A stretch of 64,000 nt of DNA from Hahnella lacustris (GTDB lineage Bacteria > Pseudomonadota > Gammaproteobacteria > Burkholderiales > Burkholderiaceae_A). Location of the stretch: contig OZ239148.1 of the NCBI GenBank assembly GCA_965194655.1, positions 2,163,723 to 2,227,722 on the forward strand. Reading direction: 5' to 3'. The notes under the pieces were generated by a model. That model saw only the letters and a program-made list of their open reading frames with translations, did not search any database and was not told the origin of the DNA. Positions 41,043-49,880 of this stretch are shown here, in pieces; position 1 is the stretch's first letter, and every line of letters begins with the position of its first letter. The position numbers and the translations under genes were made by a program.

Positions 41043-41459
41043 CTAGCGATGCCCTCGGAACTTGCGAAGCGCGGCGAGTTGGGCCATGGCCACTGCGAGC
41101 TCGGCCTGTGCCGACGCGTAATTCACGTCATCGGCGTTTCGTGCCAGCATTTCCTCGCAACGCTTGCGGGCTTCCTCGGCTTTGGCTTCGTCAAGGTCCT
41201 TGCCACGAATGGCGGTGTCGGCGAGCACGGTCACCGCCTTGGGCTGCACCTCAAGAATGCCGCCCGCTACGAAAACCAGGTCTTCCTTGCCCTCTGAGTT
41301 CTGAATCCGAACCGCGCCAGGACGAATGCGCGTGATGAGGGGCGTGTGCCCCGGCAGAATGCCAAGCTCACCGGTCTCACCCGGAAGGGCGACAAAATCA
41401 GCCTCTCCGGAGAAGATGCGCTCTTCGGCACTGACAACGGTGACATGAAGCTGAGCCAT
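41043..41459 (-). CDS. atpC: ATP synthase epsilon subunit
   Basis: Rotor stalk subunit and inhibitor of ATP hydrolysis. The 138-residue protein starts MAQLHVTVVSAEERIFSGEA with the N-terminal beta sandwich, including GELGILPGHTPLITRI, and ends in the helical hairpin (YASAQAELAVAMAQLAALRK). Last synthase gene of the operon. Confidence 0.97.
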   Translation of the reverse strand: MAQLHVTVVSAEERIFSGEADFVALPGETGELGILPGHTPLITRIRPGAVRIQNSEGKEDLVFVAGGILEVQPKAVTVLADTAIRGKDLDEAKAEEARKRCEEMLARNADDVNYASAQAELAVAMAQLAALRKFRGHR

Positions 41460-41482
41460 GAGGCCTGTCCTTCCCGGTTAGG

Positions 41483-42892
41483 TTACTGGAGGGTCTTGGC
41501 CTTTTCAAAGGCCTCATCGATGCCACCGACCATGTAGAAGGCCTGTTCAGGCAGTGCATCACACTCCCCGTCGACGATCATCTTGAAGCCACGAATGGTC
41601 TCTTTGAGCGTCACGTATTTTCCAGGCGATCCGGTGAACACTTCTGCGACGTGGAAGGGCTGGGAAAGGAAGCGCTGGATCTTACGGGCACGAGCCACAA
41701 TGAGCTTGTCTTCGGGGGAGAGCTCATCCATTCCAAGAATGGCGATGATGTCGCGCAACTCTTTGTAGCGCTGCAGCGTCTGCTGCACACCACGCGTAAC
41801 CGCATAGTGCTCCTCTCCCACCACGTTGGGGTCCACCTGACGGGAGGTGGAATCCAAGGGGTCAACCGCTGGGTAGATACCCAGCGAAGCGATGTCACGT
41901 GACAACACCACGGTGGCATCGAGGTGCGCAAACGTGGTGGCAGGGGACGGGTCGGTGAGGTCGTCAGCAGGAACGTAGACGGCCTGAATAGAGGTGATGG
42001 AGCCAACCTTGGTCGACACGATCCGCTCTTGGAGGCGACCCATTTCCTCGGCCAGGGTGGGCTGATAACCCACGGCAGACGGCATCCGGCCCAGCAGGGC
42101 TGAAACCTCTGTTCCCGCCAGTGTGTAGCGATAGATGTTGTCCACAAAGAACAGGATGTCACGGCCTTCATCGCGGAAACGTTCAGCCATGGTGAGGCCA
42201 GTCAGCGCAACCCGCAGGCGGTTTCCGGGTGGCTCGTTCATCTGGCCGAAAACCATGGCAACCTTGTCCAGAACGTTGGAGTCCTTCATCTCGTGATAGA
42301 AGTCGTTCCCTTCACGCGTCCGCTCACCCACGCCGGCAAACACAGAAAGACCGGAGTGTTGCTTGGCGATGTTGTTGATGAGCTCCATCATGTTCACGGT
42401 CTTACCCACGCCCGCACCTCCGAAGAGGCCGACTTTTCCGCCCTTAGCGAACGGGCAAATCAGATCGATCACCTTAATGCCGGTCTCGAGCAGCTCCACG
42501 GAGGGCGAGAGGTCGGCAAACTTAGGAGCAGGCTGGTGAATGGCACGGAGTTCATCGCACTGGACTTCACCCGCCTCATCGATGGGGCGTCCCAAGACGT
42601 CCATGATTCGGCCAAGCGTTCCGTGGCCCACAGGCACCGAGATTCCAGCGCCAGTGGCCTGCACGGGCATCCCACGACGCAAGCCATCGGAGGAGCCCAT
42701 GGCAATCGTACGAACCACGCCGTCGCCGAGCTGCTGCTGGACCTCAAAGGTCAGGCCTTTCTCAACCAGGGGGTGCTCTGCGCTCGGGTCCAGTTTCAGC
42801 GCGTCATACACCTTGGGAAGGGCGTCGGCGGGAAACTGAATATCGACCACAGCGCCAATACACTGGACGATTTTGCCTTGTGCTGTACTCAT
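41483..42892 (-). CDS. atpD: ATP synthase beta subunit
   Basis: Catalytic subunit of F1. The 469-residue product has the P-loop GGAGVGKTVNMMELI near residue 150, the catalytic region GERTREGNDFYHEM, and ALLGRMPSAVGYQPTLAEEM (the conserved DELSEED region appears as DELSPED further on). Normal length. Sits between atpG and atpC. Confidence 0.99.
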   Translation of the reverse strand: MSTAQGKIVQCIGAVVDIQFPADALPKVYDALKLDPSAEHPLVEKGLTFEVQQQLGDGVVRTIAMGSSDGLRRGMPVQATGAGISVPVGHGTLGRIMDVLGRPIDEAGEVQCDELRAIHQPAPKFADLSPSVELLETGIKVIDLICPFAKGGKVGLFGGAGVGKTVNMMELINNIAKQHSGLSVFAGVGERTREGNDFYHEMKDSNVLDKVAMVFGQMNEPPGNRLRVALTGLTMAERFRDEGRDILFFVDNIYRYTLAGTEVSALLGRMPSAVGYQPTLAEEMGRLQERIVSTKVGSITSIQAVYVPADDLTDPSPATTFAHLDATVVLSRDIASLGIYPAVDPLDSTSRQVDPNVVGEEHYAVTRGVQQTLQRYKELRDIIAILGMDELSPEDKLIVARARKIQRFLSQPFHVAEVFTGSPGKYVTLKETIRGFKMIVDGECDALPEQAFYMVGGIDEAFEKAKTLQ

Positions 42893-42952
42893 CTTGGGTT
42901 CCTCTAAGGGTGTTCCGAATGGGATTGGTTGTTCTAAAGATTGGGCTTAGAC

Positions 42953-43822
42953 CTAGACTGCGGCCGCGCCCCCGACGATTTCTGAGAGTTCTTTGGTAAT
43001 GGCAGCTTGACGGGCCTTGTTGTAGGTGAGCTGGAGGCTTCCTATCAACGTTTTCGCGTTGTCAGAGGCGGCCTTCATGGCCACCATGCGTGCACTCTGC
43101 TCACACGCCAGATTCTCTGACACAGCTTGGTAGACCACGGATTCCACATAACGTACGAGGAGATCAGACAGGACGGCTTCTGCATCGGGTTCGTAGAGGT
43201 AATCCCAATCGTGGCCGGGATCCACCCGATCGAATTCGCCATCGTTCAGAGGCAGGAGCTGACGCAGGACAGGCTCTTGCTTCATGGTGTTGATGAAGTC
43301 ATTGGATGCCAGATAAACGGCATCGATCTCGCCCGATGCGTAGGCATCGAGCTGGACCTTGATCGGGCCAATCAGCGATTCGAGTCGGGGGTGGTCCCCC
43401 AACTGGGTTGCATGAGAAATCACCTTCGCACCCATGCGATTGAAAAACCCAAAGCCCTTATTTCCAAAGGCCGTCACCTGAGCGGCAATGCCCTTCGCTG
43501 ACCAATCTTTCATGCGCGTAGATACGGCACGAAGAATGTTGGTGTTGAGGCCGCCACACAAGCCCTTATCGGTGGTGACAACAATCACGCCCACGCGGCG
43601 AATCTCTGAACGGGCCACCAGAAAGGGGTGCTTGAACTCTGGAGTCGCGTGACTTAAGTGCGCACAGATGGCACGAACCGTCTCAGCATACGGGCGCCCT
43701 GCACGCATCCGTTCCTGCGCGCGGCGCATCTTGGATGCCGCCACCATCTCCATGGCCTTGGTGATCTTGCGCGTGTTTTGAACGCTCTTGATCTTGTTGC
43801 GGATTTCTTTGGAGCCGGGCAT
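42953..43822 (-). CDS. atpG: ATP synthase gamma subunit
   Basis: Central rotor shaft. The 289-residue protein starts MPGSKEIRNKIKSVQNTRKI and ends with the conserved LTYNKARQAAITKELSEIVG, with TTDKGLCGGLNTN in the middle. Complete and typical. 60 bases separate it from atpD. Confidence 0.98.
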   Translation of the reverse strand: MPGSKEIRNKIKSVQNTRKITKAMEMVAASKMRRAQERMRAGRPYAETVRAICAHLSHATPEFKHPFLVARSEIRRVGVIVVTTDKGLCGGLNTNILRAVSTRMKDWSAKGIAAQVTAFGNKGFGFFNRMGAKVISHATQLGDHPRLESLIGPIKVQLDAYASGEIDAVYLASNDFINTMKQEPVLRQLLPLNDGEFDRVDPGHDWDYLYEPDAEAVLSDLLVRYVESVVYQAVSENLACEQSARMVAMKAASDNAKTLIGSLQLTYNKARQAAITKELSEIVGGAAAV

Positions 43823-43848
43823 GCCGATATCCCTTTCTGTGACCGAAC

Positions 43849-45396
43849 TTAGTAAGCGCCCGTGGCCTTGAAGGCCTCAATAGCGGCACGCAGCTCAGCT
43901 TCTTGCTCCTTGGTCATGTCACCGGCGGCGTCGATCGCCGACGCCAGGGCTCCATGCTTGGCCTTGATGAACTCACGCAGTGCGCGCTCAAATGAGCCCG
44001 CCTTCGAGACCTCTACGTCGTCCATGTAGTTGTTGTTGACGGCGAAGAGGGTGAGCGCCATTTCCCAGACGCGCATCGGCTGGTACTGAGCCTGCTTCAT
44101 GAGCTCGGTCACCATGCGGCCGCGATCAAGCTGCTTTCGGGTGGCCTCGTCCAAATCTGACGCAAACTGTGCAAACGCAGCGAGCTCACGATACTGGGCG
44201 AGTGCCAGTCGAACGCCAGCACCGGTATCTTTGCGCTTCATGAGCTTGGTCTGTGCAGCACCGCCCACTCGTGAAACCGAGATACCCGCGTTAATGGCGG
44301 GACGGATACCCGAGTTAAAGAGGTCCGTCTCAAGGAAAATCTGACCATCTGTAATAGAGATGACGTTGGTCGGAACGAATGCGGACACGTCGCCTGCCTG
44401 CGTCTCAATGATGGGTAACGCAGTGAGCGAGCCCGTCTTGCCCTTGATCTCTCCGTTGGTGAACCGCTCAACATAGTCGGCGCTCACGCGGGCAGCACGC
44501 TCAAGCAAACGCGAGTGGAGATAGAACACATCGCCGGGGAACGCCTCACGGCCCGGGGGGCGACGCAGCAACAGCGAGACTTGGCGATACGCCACGGCCT
44601 GCTTGGACAGGTCGTCATAAATGATGAGGGCATCTTCCCCGCGGTCACGGAAGTATTCACCCATGGTGCAGCCCGAGTAGGCGGCAAGGTACTGCATGGC
44701 CGCAGACTCAGAAGCCGACGCCGCCACCACAATGGTGTAAGCCATGGCACCGGTTTCTTCGAGCTTGCGAACCACGTTGGCGATGGTCGATGCCTTCTGG
44801 CCAATGGCCACATAAACGCAGATCACACCAGTTTCTTTTTGGTTGATGATCGCATCGACGGCCACTGCGGTCTTGCCGGTCTGGCGGTCGCCGATGATCA
44901 GCTCACGCTGTCCACGACCAATGGGGACCATGGAGTCAATGGCCTTAAGTCCAGTCTGAACCGGCTGAGAAACCGACTGACGCCAAATCACGCCAGGAGC
45001 AACCTTCTCGATGACGTCCGTCATCTTGGCGTTGATGGGGCCCTTACCGTCAATGGGCTGCCCCAGGGCATTCACCACACGGCCAATCAGTTCGGGACCG
45101 ACCGGGACATCCAGAATGCGACCCGTGGACTTCACGACATCACCCTCAGAAATGCCAGTGTACTCACCAAGCACGACCGCACCCACCGAGTCACGCTCCA
45201 GGTTGAGGGCGAGGCCGAGTGTGTTGTTTGGGAACTCCAGCATTTCCCCTTGCATCACATCAGAGAGTCCGTGGATACGGCAGATGCCATCGGTCACGGT
45301 CACCACGGTGCCTTGATTCCGAACATCGGCCGAGAGGTTCAGGCCCTGGATTTTGCTTTTCAGCAGTTCGCTGATTTCAGACGGATTGAGTTGCAT
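43849..45396 (-). CDS. atpA: ATP synthase alpha subunit
   Basis: Non-catalytic nucleotide-binding subunit of F1, 515 residues. Start MQLNPSEISELLKSKIQGL at 45396 matches the family; a tandem ATG at 45399 would add one Met. The P-loop GDRQTGKTAVAVDA is near residue 170, and the C-terminus has HGALASAIDAAGDMTKEQE. Full length. Confidence 0.99.
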   Translation of the reverse strand: MQLNPSEISELLKSKIQGLNLSADVRNQGTVVTVTDGICRIHGLSDVMQGEMLEFPNNTLGLALNLERDSVGAVVLGEYTGISEGDVVKSTGRILDVPVGPELIGRVVNALGQPIDGKGPINAKMTDVIEKVAPGVIWRQSVSQPVQTGLKAIDSMVPIGRGQRELIIGDRQTGKTAVAVDAIINQKETGVICVYVAIGQKASTIANVVRKLEETGAMAYTIVVAASASESAAMQYLAAYSGCTMGEYFRDRGEDALIIYDDLSKQAVAYRQVSLLLRRPPGREAFPGDVFYLHSRLLERAARVSADYVERFTNGEIKGKTGSLTALPIIETQAGDVSAFVPTNVISITDGQIFLETDLFNSGIRPAINAGISVSRVGGAAQTKLMKRKDTGAGVRLALAQYRELAAFAQFASDLDEATRKQLDRGRMVTELMKQAQYQPMRVWEMALTLFAVNNNYMDDVEVSKAGSFERALREFIKAKHGALASAIDAAGDMTKEQEAELRAAIEAFKATGAY

Positions 45397-45404
45397 CATG
45401 ACTC

Positions 45405-45953
45405 CTAGTTCATCAGGGCAGAGGCCATCTTGTTGAGCTTTCCGCTCACAGAGGCGTCGATCACTTCATCACCAATCACCATGCTCACACCGCCGATGAG
45501 TTCGGGGTGAAGGCTGACCTCAGCCTGCACGGGCTTGCCAAATTTCTGGCTCAAAAGCGCAACGATGTCGTCGCGCTGCGCATCACTCAGGGGCATTGCA
45601 GACTGAATCTCAACCGAGAGTCGGCCCTCACGCGCAAATCGCAGACCGCGAAACAGGTCCTTGATCTGCTCTAGCACGCCCAAACGGCCATTTTCGGCCA
45701 GCGTTCGGACAAAAGCCTGCTGTGCGACAGACAGACCGCCCGCCGTTTCCACATAAACCGAAGCCAGCTGGGTCGATGTGAGATGCGGGTTTCCCAAGAG
45801 GCCATGCGCAGCGGGATCTCGCGCAACTGCGGCCAATCTGTCGAGTGCATGGGACCACTGCACCAAGGCCTCCGGCTGCTGGGCCAGCTCGTCTTGAGCC
45901 ACCCCAAAAGCCGCCTCAGCATAGGGTCGGGCGACGGTCAAAAGCTCAGCCAT
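45405..45953 (-). CDS. atpH: ATP synthase delta subunit
   Basis: Peripheral stalk subunit joining F1 to b subunits. The 182-residue protein begins MAELLTVARPYAEAAFGVAQ and ends in the family motif LIGGVSMVIGDEVIDASVSG. It follows atpF after a single base. Confidence 0.97.
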   Translation of the reverse strand: MAELLTVARPYAEAAFGVAQDELAQQPEALVQWSHALDRLAAVARDPAAHGLLGNPHLTSTQLASVYVETAGGLSVAQQAFVRTLAENGRLGVLEQIKDLFRGLRFAREGRLSVEIQSAMPLSDAQRDDIVALLSQKFGKPVQAEVSLHPELIGGVSMVIGDEVIDASVSGKLNKMASALMN

Positions 45954-45954
45954 A

Positions 45955-46425
45955 TCAGAGCTCGTTCTTCAGGTTGGTCAGAAGGTCTGCATGGGCCTTC
46001 GCGTCGACCTCGCGCTTGAGGATCTGTCCGGCGCCCTTCACTGCAAGCGCGGCAACAGAGTCACGAAGCTGGTCGCGTGCGGCTTGCATCGCAGTCTGCG
46101 CCTCAGTCTCAGCCGCCTGGCGAGCCTGGGCAACAATGCGAGCAGCCTCGGCTCGGGCCTGCTCGATGAGCGCATTGGCCTGCTGCTCTGCAGAAGCCCT
46201 CACCTCACCTGCAACCGAACGCGCCTTTCCCATCTCTTCAGAGACACGACGCTCTGCGGCAACGAGATCTGACTTAGCCTTGTCTGCAGCAGCGAGTCCA
46301 TCTGCAATCTTCTGAGCACGCTCATCCAGAGCCTTCATGATAGGCGGCCAGACGAACTTCATGGTGAACCAGGCCAGAATAAAGAAGACGACCAGCTGAG
46401 CAATCAGAGTGGCGTTGAGATTCAC
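45955..46425 (-). CDS. atpF: ATP synthase b subunit
   Basis: Peripheral stalk. The 156-residue protein has an N-terminal membrane helix (TLIAQLVVFFILAWFTMKFV), the PPIMKALDERAQKIADGL junction, then a long Ala/Glu-rich coiled-coil helix. Normal length for betaproteobacteria. Confidence 0.98.
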   Translation of the reverse strand: MNLNATLIAQLVVFFILAWFTMKFVWPPIMKALDERAQKIADGLAAADKAKSDLVAAERRVSEEMGKARSVAGEVRASAEQQANALIEQARAEAARIVAQARQAAETEAQTAMQAARDQLRDSVAALAVKGAGQILKREVDAKAHADLLTNLKNEL

Positions 46426-46503
46426 GGCAATGTCCTTTGTCGATCAAATTCTTATAGATCCCCCGCGGAGCGCAGGAGCGCACCGCAAGGTCCAAAGCGC
46501 CAT

Positions 46504-46746
46504 TTAGCCGACGAACGGATTCGCGAACGCGAACATCATCGCAATACCCACACCGATCAGGAATGCAGCGTCGATCAGACCTGCCAAGAGGAACATTTTG
46601 GTCTGCAGGGCATTCATGAGCTCGGGCTGACGAGCCGAAGCCTCAATGAACTTGCCTCCCATCAGGCCAATTCCGATACAAGCACCAATGGCGCCCAGAC
46701 CAATGATCAGACCACAAGCCAGTGCTACAAATGCGACGTTCGTCAT
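46504..46746 (-). CDS. atpE: ATP synthase c subunit
   Basis: Proton-carrying rotor ring subunit, an 80-residue helical hairpin. The polar loop is ASARQPEL and the second helix has the essential Asp in LLAGLIDAAFLIGVGIAMMF. The lack of extra polar ion ligands fits a proton rather than a sodium ring. It is flanked by 77- and 78-base spacers, the longest in the synthase operon, which allow extra ribosome loading for a high-copy subunit. Confidence 0.98.
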   Translation of the reverse strand: MTNVAFVALACGLIIGLGAIGACIGIGLMGGKFIEASARQPELMNALQTKMFLLAGLIDAAFLIGVGIAMMFAFANPFVG

Positions 46747-46823
46747 GACAACAGCTCCTCAGTTGGGGATAAAAATCGAAACAACACCTTAACCAGCACT
46801 ACAAAACCGCAACAGCTTAATCG

Positions 46824-47672
46824 TTAATGCCCTTCGTGAGCCTGGCCGATATAAACCAGCGTCAGCATCATGAAGATGAAGGCCTGCAGCACCACGATCA
46901 GAATGTGGAAGATCGCCCATACCGTCCCGGCAATCACATGCCCCACAAATCCAAAGGCAGTGGCCGTCGCTCCCAAGAGCGCGATCAGCATGAAAACCAG
47001 CTCACCGGCATACATGTTTCCGAAGAGTCGCATGCCGAGCGAAACCGTTTTTGCAACGAATTCAATGATGTTGAGGCCCAAGTTGGCCAGCCACAGCGCA
47101 GGGTGCGAACCAAACGGAGCGCAGAACAGCTCATGGACAAAGCCGCCAAGACCCTTGATCTTGATGTTGTAGTAAAGCATGAGCAGCAGGACACCGAGGG
47201 CCATGCCCATGGCCCCATTGAGGTCCGCTGTTGCAACCACTCTCATGTAGGCATCATGGGGATCTGAGACGGCCCCTGCGGCCATGAGGCCCTGCCCCCA
47301 GAGCATCGGGATCAGGTCGACGGGGATCAGGTCCATGGCATTCATGAAAATGATCCAGACGAAGACCGTCAACGCGAGTGGAGCAATGAACGCACGATTG
47401 CCGTGAACGATGCTCTTAGACTGCTCCTCCACCATTTCGACCATCAGTTCCACGAACCCCTGGAAACGTCCAGGTACGCCGGAGGTGGCCTTGCGAGCCG
47501 CCATCCACAGCACAAAAACCGTCAACAAGCCAAGGGAAATGGACCAGAACATCGTGTCCAGATTGAACACGGTGAAATCAATGATTTCTTTCTGCGGTTT
47601 TCCAGTATTCGTGAAGTGTCCAAGGTGGTGAACAATATATTCACCTGCGGTCGGCCCGTGCTCTGATGCCAT
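46824..47672 (-). CDS. atpB: ATP synthase a subunit
   Basis: Membrane half-channel subunit, 282 residues with five to six helices. The essential Arg lies in KTVSLGMRLFGNMYAGELVF. The N-terminus MASEHGPTAGEYIVHHLGHF and insertion before the last helices are betaproteobacteria-like. Confidence 0.98.
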   Translation of the reverse strand: MASEHGPTAGEYIVHHLGHFTNTGKPQKEIIDFTVFNLDTMFWSISLGLLTVFVLWMAARKATSGVPGRFQGFVELMVEMVEEQSKSIVHGNRAFIAPLALTVFVWIIFMNAMDLIPVDLIPMLWGQGLMAAGAVSDPHDAYMRVVATADLNGAMGMALGVLLLMLYYNIKIKGLGGFVHELFCAPFGSHPALWLANLGLNIIEFVAKTVSLGMRLFGNMYAGELVFMLIALLGATATAFGFVGHVIAGTVWAIFHILIVVLQAFIFMMLTLVYIGQAHEGH

Positions 47673-47691
47673 GCACCCTGCTCCCTGTTCG

Positions 47692-48096
47692 TTAATCCCT
47701 CAGCGATCGATCGCTCTTCGCGACGATCTCGTCTATTCTTTTGTCTGTCGCCCGGCGCTCACTCCGGGCAAGCACCACTGGAGCCGACAGCCAAGCCACC
47801 ACAACTGCTGTGAGACTTGCAAGTGCCCACGGCCAGTGAAAGTCACTCCAGGCCTGCGACCACCACACGAGTCCTACCACACTCACCAACAGGCTGAGCA
47901 GCTTGCCAGCCAACAATCCCAAAGGCCGCCAGTCCGCAGACATCGCACCCACAGCCCAAAACAGGATAAGGTTTGGAACAACGGCCAGCCCCATCGCGCC
48001 CATCGCGGATGCTGCGGCCATCAGGCCACTCACCATCCACGCCAGAACACTCATCATGCTACCGACACTTGCCTGCACTGCAAACACCAAACCCAT
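47692..48096 (-). CDS. atpI: AtpI-like protein of the ATP synthase operon
   Basis: Non-essential assembly factor thought to help c-ring formation or ion handling. The 134-residue product has four hydrophobic segments (SMMSVLAWMVSGLMAAASAM, LAVVPNLILFWAVG, LLAGKLLSLLVSVVGLVWW, WALASLTAVVVAWLS), the usual AtpI layout. It is the first gene of the operon, starting just past the parB terminator. Confidence 0.9.
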   Translation of the reverse strand: MGLVFAVQASVGSMMSVLAWMVSGLMAAASAMGAMGLAVVPNLILFWAVGAMSADWRPLGLLAGKLLSLLVSVVGLVWWSQAWSDFHWPWALASLTAVVVAWLSAPVVLARSERRATDKRIDEIVAKSDRSLRD

Positions 48097-48110
48097 CTCA
48101 GCGACCTAGT

Positions 48111-48138
48111 AAAAACCCGAGCGCTTGATGTGCGCTCG
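48111..48138 (-). terminator. Rho-independent terminator of the mnmG-rsmG-parA-parB operon
   Basis: On the minus strand CGAGCGC (48138-48132), a seven-base loop and GCGCTCG (48124-48118) form a perfect stem followed by GG and TTTTT. It begins 26 bases after the parB stop. The arrows of the atp promoter point into it, as described separately. Confidence 0.8.
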
Positions 48139-48139
48139 C

Positions 48140-48168
48140 AGTGTAAAAGTTCGAGACGAGCTTGTCAA
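48140..48168 (-). promoter_or_regulatory. Promoter of the ATP synthase operon
   Basis: A perfect -35 TTGACA (48168-48163), exactly 17 bases, then TACACT (48145-48140). The -35 overlaps the parB stop codon. Transcription should start near 48133, within the first arm of the parB terminator, so the atp mRNA would lack that arm and avoid termination. Confidence 0.75.
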
Positions 48169-49073
48169 AAGCCATCGATGCTGTCCGACGGAAGCAGCCG
48201 CTGCAAGAGCCCGTCAAGCTCTGCAGGGCTTGAAAATCGGACGATCAGTTCTCCTGCACCGGCCGGTTTGGATTTCAGAATGGTGACCAGGCTGAGATGA
48301 TCGGAGAGAAGTTGCTCCATGCGCTGCCAATCCAACGTCGCGGGATCCATCGATCCGGCATGGGCCTTGGGCTTGGCTGACGAGCGCGTGAGCGCGATCA
48401 TGCGTTTGGCCTGCTGCTCAACCTGCCTCACGCTCAGCCGCTGTGCCACGGCCGATTCCGCCAGGGCGCGTTGCTGCGCTGCAGGAAGTGGGAGCAGCGC
48501 GCGTGCATGGCCAGCCTCAAGACGCCCGGCAGCGAGGTGCTCTTGAATGGGTTTGGGTAGCGACAAGAGCCGCAGCAGATTGGTGGTGGCGCTGCGCGAG
48601 CGACCCACAGCCTGGGCCGCCTGGTCATGCGTCAGACCAAACTCTTCAATCAGGCGTGAAATACCTTGCGCCTCTTCAAGCGCAGAGAGGTCTTGCCGCT
48701 GAAGGTTCTCAATCAGGGCAACCGCGAGTGCAGCTTGGTTGTCCAGGGGTTTAATGATGACGGGAATCTCGCTGAGACCAGCCCGCTTGGCTGCCTGAAA
48801 ACGACGCTCACCCGCGATGATTTCGTACGGCCCATGCCCTTGCGCACTCAGCGGTCGAACCAAGATGGGCTGGAGCACACCCTGCTCTCGAATGCTCTGA
48901 GCGAGCTCCTCAAGACCTTGATCATCCATCGCCTGACGGGGCTGGTAATGCCCCGGCTGCAGCTGGGACATCTCCATCAGACTCATCGCACCCGCTTCAT
49001 GGCCAGACAGCTGGGATCCACTGCCTAGGAGGACCTCTAGTCCTCGGCCTAAACCTTTTTTCTTGGCTGACAC
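48165..49073 (-). CDS. parB: Chromosome-partitioning protein ParB
   Basis: CTP-dependent DNA clamp that loads at parS. The 302-residue protein has LQPGHYQPRQAMDDQGLEEL, the CTPase/arm motif EIIAGERRFQAAKRAGL, and a helix-turn-helix at FGLTHDQAAQAVGRSRSATT. The C-terminal dimerisation domain ends DSIDGF. parS is nearby at 52465-52480, upstream of mnmG. Confidence 0.97.
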   Translation of the reverse strand: MSAKKKGLGRGLEVLLGSGSQLSGHEAGAMSLMEMSQLQPGHYQPRQAMDDQGLEELAQSIREQGVLQPILVRPLSAQGHGPYEIIAGERRFQAAKRAGLSEIPVIIKPLDNQAALAVALIENLQRQDLSALEEAQGISRLIEEFGLTHDQAAQAVGRSRSATTNLLRLLSLPKPIQEHLAAGRLEAGHARALLPLPAAQQRALAESAVAQRLSVRQVEQQAKRMIALTRSSAKPKAHAGSMDPATLDWQRMEQLLSDHLSLVTILKSKPAGAGELIVRFSSPAELDGLLQRLLPSDSIDGF

Positions 49074-49085
49074 CTTATGCTCCTC

Positions 49086-49853
49086 TCACTCAGCTGCCGC
49101 GAGGCGATCGACCAGCTCTTGCGCAAACGCCGTATAGGCCTGAGCACCCCGCGCACTTGGGTCATAGCTAACCCCGGGGAGGCCATGACTTGGGGCTTCT
49201 GCAAGCCGCACATTCCGCGGGATCACTGTTTTGAAAACCTTGTCCCCAAAGTGCCGCTCAAGCTGCTCGGAGACTTGCTGAGAGAGGGTCATGCGCGGGT
49301 CATACATCACGCGCAAAAGCCCGATGATTCGAAGGTCTCGATTTAAACCCGCGTGAACCCGCTTGATCGAGTTCACCAAGTCAGACAACCCCTCCAAGGC
49401 GAAGTACTCGCACTGCATGGGAATAATCACGCCGTGTGCTGCACAGAGCCCGTTCAGAGTGAGCAGAGAAAGCGACGGTGGGCAGTCCACCAGGACAAAG
49501 TCGTATTCCGATTCCACTTGGGCCAGGATCTGTCGAAGTCTGCGCTCTCGATCCTCCAAGTCGACAAGCTCGACCTCAGCCCCTGCAAGCTCACGATTGG
49601 CCGGGAGCACATCAAAGCCATCTGGTGCGCGCTGACGCACCTCCTGAATGGCGGAGAGGCCAATCAAAAGCTGATATACAGTGTAAGTTAGTGCTGACTT
49701 ATCAATCCCGGAGCCCATGGTGGCATTGCCTTGGGGATCCAGATCGACCAATAAGGTTCTCCGCCCGAGCTTGCCCAGAGCAGATGCCAGGTTGACGGCG
49801 GTTGTGGTCTTTCCGACCCCACCCTTCTGATTTGCAACTGCAAAGACCTGCAC
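49086..49853 (-). CDS. parA: Chromosome-partitioning ATPase ParA
   Basis: Walker-type ATPase that moves ParB-parS complexes on the nucleoid. The 255-residue product begins MQVFAVANQKGGVGKTTTAV with the deviant Walker A, and has DLDPQGNATMGSG and VDCPPSLSLLTLN. I choose the GTG at 49853 because AGGAGG lies 5 bases upstream of it; a GTG at 49868 would put that Shine-Dalgarno inside the gene. Separated from parB by 12 bases. Confidence 0.96.
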   Translation of the reverse strand: MQVFAVANQKGGVGKTTTAVNLASALGKLGRRTLLVDLDPQGNATMGSGIDKSALTYTVYQLLIGLSAIQEVRQRAPDGFDVLPANRELAGAEVELVDLEDRERRLRQILAQVESEYDFVLVDCPPSLSLLTLNGLCAAHGVIIPMQCEYFALEGLSDLVNSIKRVHAGLNRDLRIIGLLRVMYDPRMTLSQQVSEQLERHFGDKVFKTVIPRNVRLAEAPSHGLPGVSYDPSARGAQAYTAFAQELVDRLAAAE

Positions 49854-49880
49854 CAACCCCTCCTTCACTCCAGTGTGCCA

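Noticed and set aside
44515..45408. 297-codon plus-strand frame opposite atpA
   Set aside because: Shadow of atpA; its His/Asp-rich composition comes from the reverse complement of common codons.
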